19,622 nucleotides of DNA from an uncultured Christensenella sp. (GTDB lineage: Bacteria > Bacillota > Clostridia > Christensenellales > Borkfalkiaceae). Position numbers and translations under genes: made by a program. Numbering within the stretch: the first letter of the stretch is position 1; each line of letters opens with the position of its first letter. The notes below the pieces were generated by a model, which ran no database searches, was not told where the DNA came from, and saw only the letters and a list, made by a program, of their open reading frames with translations. The stretch lies in NCBI GenBank assembly GCA_910578195.1, contig CAJTOY010000002.1, positions 1-19,622 on the forward strand, in the 5' to 3' direction. Of the stretch, positions 15,164 to 19,622 are shown one piece after another.

Positions 15164-15772
15164 CTATTTTTTGCGCTTGTACAGTCTACGAAGCGCAAAC
15201 CATAAAATTATCAGAATTTCGAATACGCCGGCAACGATGTAAAGGAAATACATCTTGTCGAACTCGGGAACGAATTTCATAACGAACACCTGAAATATGA
15301 CCGCCGCCGTCCACACTATAAGCGAGCTTGCGACAGCGTTCGTTATTCGGTTGCCCCATATACATGAAAATACCATTAAAACTATCGAGCTGGCGAACGG
15401 CGCGACAATGAACACCATCCACGCGTATTTTTCCACCGACGAGATAAAGAAAATTATCATGAAGATAAACGTTGCGACAAACCACACGAGCCCGACCGAA
15501 AGCAGAGTTATAAGCACCCGCTTTTTGACGGTGTGCATTTTCGGCTTCACCGCCTCTACCGTTTTGGGCGTTAAAATATCGTCGACGGAAATATTATAAA
15601 TCTCCGCAAGCTTTATAAGCACGCGGATATCGGGTATTGCTTCGCCCCGCTCCCATTTGGAAACCGCCTTGTCGGAATAGTTAAGCTTTTCCGCAAGCTG
15701 TAATTGCGTAAGGTGCGCGGCGTTGCGAAGTTCAACAAGATTTTTAGCTATTGTTGCCTTCAATTCGTCCAT
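15164..15772 (-). CDS. XRE-family regulator with C-terminal membrane domain
   Basis: This 202-residue protein has an N-terminal Cro/C1-type helix-turn-helix (about 8-65), with LTQLQLAEKLNYSDKAVSKW (21-40) as the DNA-binding core and DILTPK closing the domain. Four hydrophobic segments follow (about 85-112, 118-140, 144-165, 174-195) and a basic end. XRE-plus-membrane proteins are widespread in Firmicutes and are thought to be membrane-tethered repressors, often next to ABC exporters. Here it is the first gene of an apparent operon with gltX (12 bases downstream) and a MacB-like ABC transporter. No ribosome-binding site precedes the ATG; the -10 box is only six bases upstream, suggesting leaderless mRNA. 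A palindrome at 15820-15836 could be its operator. The target and signal are unknown. Confidence 0.85.
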   Translation of the reverse strand: MDELKATIAKNLVELRNAAHLTQLQLAEKLNYSDKAVSKWERGEAIPDIRVLIKLAEIYNISVDDILTPKTVEAVKPKMHTVKKRVLITLLSVGLVWFVATFIFMIIFFISSVEKYAWMVFIVAPFASSIVLMVFSCIWGNRITNAVASSLIVWTAAVIFQVFVMKFVPEFDKMYFLYIVAGVFEILIILWFALRRLYKRKK

Positions 15773-15778
15773 GCTTTT

Positions 15779-15807
15779 ATTTTAGCATATTCGGGTTGAA
15801 AAAACAA
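15779..15807 (-). promoter_or_regulatory. Probable leaderless promoter of the XRE-gltX-ABC operon
   Basis: On the minus strand TTGTTT (15807-15802), 17 bases, then TAAAAT (15784-15779), followed six bases later by the ATG. The -35 match is only moderate, so this is less certain than the other promoters in the window. Confidence 0.5.
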
Positions 15808-15819
15808 GCAAATATATGA

Positions 15820-15858
15820 CTCTACTGTGAGTAGAGTGTGAAATTTCAGCGGTAGAGT
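15820..15858. promoter_or_regulatory. Possible operator: CTCTACT palindrome with an extra half-site
   Basis: CTCTACT-GTG-AGTAGAG (15820-15836) is a perfect seven-base inverted repeat; a third copy of the half-site (GTAGAGT) is at 15852-15858. It lies in the divergent gap between the XRE gene and degV, about 13 bases upstream of the XRE -35 box and about 40 bases upstream of the degV -35 region. An operator for the XRE protein is an inference from position and symmetry. Confidence 0.45.
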
Positions 15859-15897
15859 TGTTTTTCAAAGCGTGGAGTATAAACGGCGAAAAGTATG

Positions 15898-15925
15898 TTG
15901 TATTTAATGAATTTTGGTTTATAAT
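15898..15925 (+). promoter_or_regulatory. Promoter of degV
   Basis: TTGTAT (15898-15903), 16-base spacer and perfect TATAAT (15920-15925). The transcript would have a leader of about 50 bases containing the small hairpin CTGCC-TGCG-GGCAG (15950-15963), followed by AAGGAG before the start codon. Confidence 0.7.
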
Positions 15926-15983
15926 ATATGTATAGCAAAAACACAGAAGCTGCCTGCGGGCAGTACATATTAAGGAGCATTTT

Positions 15984-16874
15984 ATGAATACTTTCGATAT
16001 TTTTGTGGACTCGGCGGCAAATCTTCCGGACGAAACGGTCGCGACGACGGGAATTAAGGTTGTTCCGTTTATCAGCACGGTGGACGGCAAAGAAATTATC
16101 TGCTACAACAACGGCAAAACCTTTTCCGAAACCGCCAAAGAATTCTACGAAAGCATTGCCGCGGGCGCAGACGTAAAAACCTCGCTGATAAGCGAGGCGA
16201 GATTCGTCGAAGCCCTCACCCCCTCTTTGGAGCAGGGAAAGGGCGTCATACTTATTACCATTACCGAAAGTTTAAGCGGCACGTTCGTACAGGCGAGGAA
16301 CGCGGGAAACACCCTCAAAGAGAAATTCCCCGACCGTAAAATTTTCGTTATCGACAGCGCAAACGCTTCGCTCGGCGAAGGTTTGCTCGCCATTTACGCA
16401 TCGCGCATGCGCGACGACGGCAAAGACGCAGAAACGTGCGCTAAGTGGATTGAGGACAACAAATATAAGCTTAACTCGCACGTTACAATCAACGAAATGA
16501 AGTACCTTAAAAAAAGCGGCAGAGTTTCGACCATAATCGCCATTGCGGGCGCGATTTTGAACATAAAGCCCATGCTTTGGGCTGACCCTTCTTCGCCCGC
16601 GAACCTTGCGGTTTACGCCAAGGAGCGCGGCAGAAAAAAATCGATAGACGCGCTTGTCAAGGCGTTTACCGATAACGTTATTGACCCCGCAAACCAGACG
16701 ATTGCAATCGCGCACTGTAACTGCGCGGACGAAGCCGAGGGGCTTGCCGAAAGATTGCGGGCGCTGGGCGCGGAGGATATATTAATCGAGTTTTACGACC
16801 TTTGCACGGGCTCGCACGTGGGTCCCGGAACGATTGCTTTATTCTTTATGGGAAAAGACAGACGCGGGCGTTAA
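15984..16874 (+). CDS. DegV family fatty-acid-binding protein
   Basis: DegV/FakB-type proteins bind a fatty acid and, with the kinase FakA, present it for phosphorylation so that exogenous fatty acids can enter phospholipids. The 296-residue length is typical. Visible motifs are IFVDSAANLP (6-15, family DSxxxLP), TESLSGTFVQARNA (94-107, the SLSGT lipid-carboxylate site), YLKKSGRVS in the middle and GSHVGPGTIALFF close to the C-terminus. The start has AAGGAG eight bases upstream. No FakA-like gene is visible in the window. The gene converges on the phosphatase gene, with the two stop codons interlocked. DegV identity is firm; which lipid it binds is not visible. Confidence 0.93.
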   Translation: MNTFDIFVDSAANLPDETVATTGIKVVPFISTVDGKEIICYNNGKTFSETAKEFYESIAAGADVKTSLISEARFVEALTPSLEQGKGVILITITESLSGTFVQARNAGNTLKEKFPDRKIFVIDSANASLGEGLLAIYASRMRDDGKDAETCAKWIEDNKYKLNSHVTINEMKYLKKSGRVSTIIAIAGAILNIKPMLWADPSSPANLAVYAKERGRKKSIDALVKAFTDNVIDPANQTIAIAHCNCADEAEGLAERLRALGAEDILIEFYDLCTGSHVGPGTIALFFMGKDRRGR

Positions 16875-16885
16875 TGGCGTCTGTC
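16857..16885. terminator. Stem-loop shared by the 3' ends of degV and the phosphatase gene
   Basis: GACAGACGC (16857-16865) pairs perfectly with GCGTCTGTC (16877-16885) around an 11-base loop that contains both stop codons (TTAA). No T-run follows immediately on either strand, so a bidirectional terminator or mRNA 3'-end stabiliser is possible but not proven. Confidence 0.45.
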
Positions 16886-17356
16886 GTAGTCTAAGGCTTC
16901 CGCCTTTTCTTTTAAAATATATTCGAGAAAGCACTTACAGCCGTCCTCGATATCCGAAAATGCCGTTTCGAAATCGCGGGTGTACCACGGGTCGGCGACG
17001 TCGCGGGGGCGGTGCGTAAACGAGCACAGCTTGAAAATTTTTTCGCCGTAGTTTCCGCCCGTAAGCCGCAGCATATCCAAAAGATTGCTGCTGTCCATAA
17101 CCAAAATGTAGTCGTTATTTTTCACGTCCTTCAAGGAAATTTGTTTTGCGACGTGACTGCCGGGGATACCGTGCATGATAAGCGTCCGCTTTGCGGGCGG
17201 ATAAATGGAATTCCCCTCTTCGCAGTCGGAAGTTCCGAAAGAGGATACGCGGAAGCTTAAATCAAGCTTCCGCTCTTTTATTAAATCCTTGAATATCAGC
17301 TCCGCCATGGGCGAACGGCAGATATTGCCGAGACATACGAATGCAACGTTAATCAT
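16871..17356 (-). CDS. Low-molecular-weight protein-tyrosine phosphatase
   Basis: This cytoplasmic 161-residue enzyme removes phosphate from phosphotyrosine (or phosphoarginine, as in some Firmicutes). The P-loop VCLGNICRSPMAE (7-19) contains Cys8, Arg14 and Ser15, and the general-acid loop is ADPWYTRDF (121-129), with Asp122. The Pro-Trp-Tyr after that aspartate fits tyrosine-type rather than arginine-type phosphatases, but this is only a hint. The start codon overlaps the stop of the upstream LOG gene (TGATG), so the two are translationally coupled. The 3' end overlaps degV by three bases on the opposite strand. Length and motifs are normal for the family. Confidence 0.93.
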   Translation of the reverse strand: MINVAFVCLGNICRSPMAELIFKDLIKERKLDLSFRVSSFGTSDCEEGNSIYPPAKRTLIMHGIPGSHVAKQISLKDVKNNDYILVMDSSNLLDMLRLTGGNYGEKIFKLCSFTHRPRDVADPWYTRDFETAFSDIEDGCKCFLEYILKEKAEALDYDRRH

Positions 17357-17940
17357 CAGTCACCTATTTTGAGCTTGCGCCACGGAGTTTCCGTCGGGGT
17401 GTAATTTTCGATATAGCCGATAATTTCCTCCGCGGTCTTGAAGGTGGAATACATTTCACTGCATTTGAAAGTTATGAACTTCCTCTCCCTTACGGCGTCC
17501 ATAAACTTCTCCAAGTCGTCGTAGTAGTCCTCTATGTTGTAAATCACCATAGCCTTGTTGTGTCTGCCGAGCTGTTTTAAGGTGAGCACCTCGAAAAATT
17601 CCTCGAACGTGCCTATGCCGCCGGGGGTTATTATGAACGCGTCCGCCTCGTCCTCCATTATGAACTTGCGCTCCGCCATGGTCTCGGTGTAAGTAATTTT
17701 ATCGCAGTCCTCGTAAATAAGCTCGACCTTTTCTTCGCGGAAAAACTCGGGAATTACGCCGTGCACGAAGCCGCCGCCCCTTTTGAAGCCGCGCGCCGCC
17801 GCGCCCATAAGCCCCGTTCCGCCCGCGCCGAACACGAGCGTGTGCCCGCGCTTTGCGAGTTTTTCGGAAAGTTCTTCCACCGCCTTTATATATACGGTAT
17901 CGATATGCGCGCTTGCCGCGCCAAAAATACAAATCTTCAT
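17356..17940 (-). CDS. LOG family protein (Rossmann fold nucleotide-binding, lysine-decarboxylase-like)
   Basis: LOG proteins hydrolyse nucleoside 5'-monophosphates such as cytokinin ribotides to a free base and ribose phosphate; in bacteria they probably act on AMP or related nucleotides. The 194-residue protein has the opening KICIFGAAS, LVFGAGGTGLMGA (35-47), MAERKFIM (88-95) and the signature PGGIGTFEEFFEV (106-118). I start it at 17940 because the family begins with MKICIFG and a perfect promoter ends seven bases before; a longer reading from 17994 would run through that promoter. No ribosome-binding site fits, implying leaderless mRNA. It is co-transcribed with the phosphatase gene through a TGATG overlap. 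The older annotation as lysine decarboxylase is misleading. Confidence 0.9.
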   Translation of the reverse strand: MKICIFGAASAHIDTVYIKAVEELSEKLAKRGHTLVFGAGGTGLMGAAARGFKRGGGFVHGVIPEFFREEKVELIYEDCDKITYTETMAERKFIMEDEADAFIITPGGIGTFEEFFEVLTLKQLGRHNKAMVIYNIEDYYDDLEKFMDAVRERKFITFKCSEMYSTFKTAEEIIGYIENYTPTETPWRKLKIGD

Positions 17941-17947
17941 ACTATCT

Positions 17948-17976
17948 ATTATACTGCTTTTTACGAAAAATGTCAA
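17948..17976 (-). promoter_or_regulatory. Perfect consensus promoter, leaderless arrangement, LOG-phosphatase operon
   Basis: On the minus strand TTGACA (17976-17971), 17-base spacer and TATAAT (17953-17948) are all perfect. The start codon begins seven bases after the -10 box, so transcription should begin at or next to the A of ATG. Confidence 0.85.
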
Positions 17977-18011
17977 CGTTTGTTTTTTTGGCAAAATTTT
18001 AATGATTATAC

Positions 18012-18040
18012 TTCACAAATTCCGAACAATATGGTATAAT
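18012..18040 (+). promoter_or_regulatory. Promoter of the SDR dehydrogenase gene
   Basis: TTCACA (18012-18017), a 17-base spacer and perfect TATAAT (18035-18040). A leader of about 30 bases with AAAGGGG precedes the ATG at 18078. Confidence 0.82.
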
Positions 18041-18077
18041 CGGCATACAAATTAAAAAAAAGGGGTAATATAATTTT

Positions 18078-18878
18078 ATGGAAATGAAAGATTTCAGAAT
18101 CGACGGAAAAATCGCGCTGGTTACGGGCGCTTCGTACGGCATAGGTTTTTCCATTGCATGCGGACTTGCGAAAGCGGGCGCGACAATCGTGTTTAACGAT
18201 ATCAATCAGGAACTCGTTGACAAGGGGCTTGCCGCTTACAAGGAAGCGGGCATAAAGGCGCACGGCTACGTCTGCGACGTTACCGACGAGGACGGCGTAA
18301 ACGCGCTTGTCAAGACTATCGAAAAGGAAGTCGGCGTAATCGATATACTCGTAAACAACGCCGGCATTATCAAGCGCATTCCCATGACCGAAATGACCGC
18401 CGCGCAGTTCAGACAGGTTATCGACATCGACCTCAACGGTCCGTTCATTATGTCGAAAGCGGTTATTCCCTCAATGATTAAAAAGGGTCACGGCAAGATT
18501 ATAAATATCTGTTCCATGATGTCCGAGCTCGGGCGCGAAACCGTTTCGGCATATGCTGCGGCAAAGGGCGGACTTAAAATGCTGACCAGAAATATCTGCT
18601 CGGAGTACGGCGAGTACAATATTCAGTGCAACGGTATCGGCCCCGGCTATATCGCAACGCCGCAGACCGCGCCCCTGCGCGAAAAGCAGCCCGACGGCAG
18701 CCGCCACCCGTTCGACTCGTTTATTATCGCAAAGACCCCCGCGGGCAGATGGCTCGAAGCGGACGAGCTTGCGGGACCCGCAGTGTTCCTCGCCTCCGAC
18801 GCGTCGAACGCGGTCAACGGACACATTCTTTACGTCGACGGCGGCATCCTCGCCTATATCGGCAAACAGCCTAAATAA
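18078..18878 (+). CDS. SDR oxidoreductase, probable gluconate 5-dehydrogenase
   Basis: This classical short-chain dehydrogenase/reductase of 266 residues uses NAD(P). It has the Rossmann motif TGASYGIG (16-23), structural motif NNAG (93-96), and catalytic Ser146, Tyr159 and Lys163 in SAYAAAKGG. The substrate-loop and C-terminal segments (IGPGYIATPQT, PFDSFIIAKTPAGRWLE, NGHILYVDGG) resemble gluconate 5-dehydrogenase / 2-keto-gluconate reductase of Bacteroides and Clostridia, with KduD-type 2-deoxygluconate 3-dehydrogenase as alternative. These enzymes act in hexonate or uronate catabolism. An alternative start two codons later (Met3) exists. It stands alone here, with no sugar-acid genes on either side, so substrate assignment rests on similarity only. 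The GC hairpin at 18924-18942 may end its transcript. Confidence 0.85.
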   Translation: MEMKDFRIDGKIALVTGASYGIGFSIACGLAKAGATIVFNDINQELVDKGLAAYKEAGIKAHGYVCDVTDEDGVNALVKTIEKEVGVIDILVNNAGIIKRIPMTEMTAAQFRQVIDIDLNGPFIMSKAVIPSMIKKGHGKIINICSMMSELGRETVSAYAAAKGGLKMLTRNICSEYGEYNIQCNGIGPGYIATPQTAPLREKQPDGSRHPFDSFIIAKTPAGRWLEADELAGPAVFLASDASNAVNGHILYVDGGILAYIGKQPK

Positions 18879-18923
18879 AAAATTTTTCGTTGATAATTGT
18901 TTGCAATGACAAATAATAATAAT

Positions 18924-18942
18924 CCACCCGCATAGCGGGTGG
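18924..18942. repeat. Intergenic GC hairpin, copy 2
   Basis: CCACCCGC and GCGGGTGG (eight perfect pairs) around an ATA loop, followed by TATTTCATTTT. It matches copy 1 at 8208 with one compensatory base-pair change. It may also serve as terminator for the SDR gene. A second small hairpin, GGGC-ATA-GCCC, follows at 18955-18965. Confidence 0.6.
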
Positions 18943-19024
18943 TATTTCATTTTCGGGCATAGCCCTAACCATTACTGGCGGCGCACAAGTGCGCCAGAGA
19001 ATTGACCTGCCAGTCATGCATCTT

Positions 19025-19494
19025 TTACTTGCTACCCTTAAAAGGGTCGTTCGGGTCGAACACGCTTAATTGGTCTGCTTCTTTATCTTGCTTTAATTGG
19101 TTTGCTATGTACTCTTTTATTGCAGTAGTATTTTTACCTACTGTATCTACAAGTACCCCTTACACCAAAATTCACGGTTGCGGTATGCAAATTTCATATT
19201 GCCCCACTTTTGGTATATCATTAGACTGCTCTTGCCTTTCAAATATCCCATAAATCCCGCAACGCTCATTTTGGGTGGTATGCTTACCAACATATGTATA
19301 TGGTCTGGGCATATTTCTCCTTCTATCACTTCAATGCCCTTCCATTGGCATAGCGTTCGCAAGATTTCTCGTATTTCTATTCGTTTCTCTTCAAAAAATA
19401 CTTTCCGCCTATATTTCGGTGCGAACACTATGTGATACTTGCAATTCCATTTCGTATGTGCTAAACTGTTTGTGATATTATTTTGCTCTGGCAT
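19025..19494 (-). pseudogene. tnpA: IS200/IS605 family transposase TnpA, broken by a one-base deletion
   Basis: TnpA of this family is an HUH single-strand transposase of about 155 residues. From ATG at 19494 (GGAGG upstream) the reading gives NSLAHTKWNCKYHIVFAPKY, then the HUH motif CPDHIHMLVSIPP (His65, His67) and FMGYLKGKSSLMI, all typical. After FWCKGYL the frame hits a stop at 19149-19147. In another frame the sequence continues as VDTVGKNTTAIKEYIANQ, which contains the catalytic tyrosine helix, and goes on to DPNDPFKGSK and a stop at 19027-19025. One base is missing near 19150-19152 (the family has GYYVDTVG). The HUH metal site and catalytic tyrosine are thus in different frames, so the enzyme should be inactive unless ribosomes shift or the base is a sequencing error. 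Confidence 0.85.
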
Positions 19495-19504
19495 TTTAAT
19501 TATC

Positions 19505-19566
19505 CTCCGTTTGATTTTCTTCTTCTGCAACTGGCAGGTCGCAGTTTTATTATAATTCAAACGGAG
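19505..19566 (-). promoter_or_regulatory. Long-range hairpin covering the tnpA ribosome-binding site
   Basis: Bases 19505-19514 (CTCCGTTTGA) pair perfectly with 19557-19566 (TCAAACGGAG), a ten-base stem in the tnpA leader. On the minus strand the inner arm contains most of the GGAGG ribosome-binding site. Salmonella IS200 is known to repress tnpA translation through a leader structure of this sort; that this one acts likewise is inference. The smaller hairpin at 19525-19544 lies inside the loop. Confidence 0.6.
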
Positions 19567-19603
19567 TTTTTTGTCTTATTTATCGGCAATAGCCTCAATA
19601 GAA

Positions 19604-19622
19604 CCCCGCCACTATGGCGGGG
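19604..19622. repeat. Intergenic GC hairpin, copy 3, at window edge
   Basis: CCCCGCC and GGCGGGG (seven perfect pairs) flank ACTAT. It resembles the hairpins at 8208 and 18924 in base composition and size, but its core order differs, so membership of the same family is likely rather than certain. It may extend past the window edge. Confidence 0.5.

Larger units (their letters stand above)
18980..19566 (-). mobile_element. IS200/IS605-type element, tnpA only, boundaries approximate
   Basis: The core is a frameshifted tnpA with no tnpB or other gene. On its downstream side is a strong hairpin GGCGCAC-AA-GTGCGCC (18980-18995), a candidate right-end structure. On its upstream side is an imperfect hairpin, CTGCAAC/GTCGCAG (19525-19544), a candidate left-end structure. 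The 11-base word ACTGGCAGGTC occurs at 19530-19540 and in inverted form at 19004-19014. Elements of this family lack terminal inverted repeats and move as single-stranded DNA using such subterminal hairpins; the exact cleavage sites cannot be fixed here. Confidence 0.65.

Noticed and set aside
17941..17994. Longer start for the LOG gene at 17994
   Set aside because: The extra 18 codons cross the perfect -35/-10 promoter and precede the conserved family start MKICIFG.
19495..19560. Longer start for tnpA at 19560
   Set aside because: The extension falls within the structured leader, and GGAGG is well placed only for the ATG at 19494, where the family similarity begins.
1..19622. CRISPR array, tRNA or rRNA genes
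   Set aside because: No regularly spaced direct repeats and no cloverleaf or rRNA-like sequence were seen in the gaps; all gaps are short and explained by promoters, terminators or hairpins.

Overview
The window looks like a chromosomal segment of an anaerobic, gut-type member of the Clostridia (Bacillota), probably an uncultured lineage. The reasons are a clostridial-order rnfCDGEAB operon, an M18 aminopeptidase, a DegV protein, a NusG domain II protein, a Gx/heptaprenyl-diphosphate-synthase-I type membrane protein, GC-rich genes separated by AT-rich gaps with near-consensus sigma-A promoters, and occasional TTG starts. This is inference from gene content; I could not run a taxonomic search.

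Layout. (1) 1-364: the transposase end of an IS3-family element running off the left edge; its terminal repeat abuts half of what looks like a terminator. (2) 397-1764 (-): M18 aminopeptidase, with a perfect consensus promoter. (3) 1972-8152 (+): a small membrane protein followed by the complete Rnf complex, rnfC-D-G-E-A-B, closed by a strong terminator. (4) 8191-8388: a non-coding gap with a GC hairpin and a GTCATTGCGAG-type inverted-repeat element. (5) 8389-10668 (-): a NusG domain II membrane protein, an ApbE lipoprotein (FMN transferase) and an FMN-binding lipoprotein. (6) 10764-15772 (-): XRE regulator with membrane domain, gltX, and a large MacB/FtsX-type ABC transporter as one apparent operon. 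(7) 15984-18878: DegV (+), low-molecular-weight phosphatase and LOG-family protein (-), then an SDR dehydrogenase (+). (8) 18924-19622: an IS200/IS605-type tnpA broken by a one-base frameshift, surrounded by hairpins.

How the genes work together. The core is a flavin-based electron-transfer island. RnfB/C carry iron-sulfur clusters and the NADH/flavin site, RnfA/E/D form the membrane core, and RnfG carries covalently bound FMN outside the membrane. ApbE is the enzyme that attaches FMN to threonines, so its gene next to rnf fits. The separate FMN lipoprotein has the same attachment motif, giving an extracytoplasmic flavoprotein that could accept electrons. Unusually, RnfG here carries two FMN-binding domains, each with its own attachment motif, while the corresponding motif in RnfD is non-canonical.

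Other themes are compact, economical signals. Three genes (LOG, apbE, XRE) have promoters so close to the start codon that their mRNAs should be leaderless. degV and the phosphatase gene converge with interlocked stop codons inside a shared stem-loop. Both transposase genes have their ribosome-binding site inside a potential hairpin.
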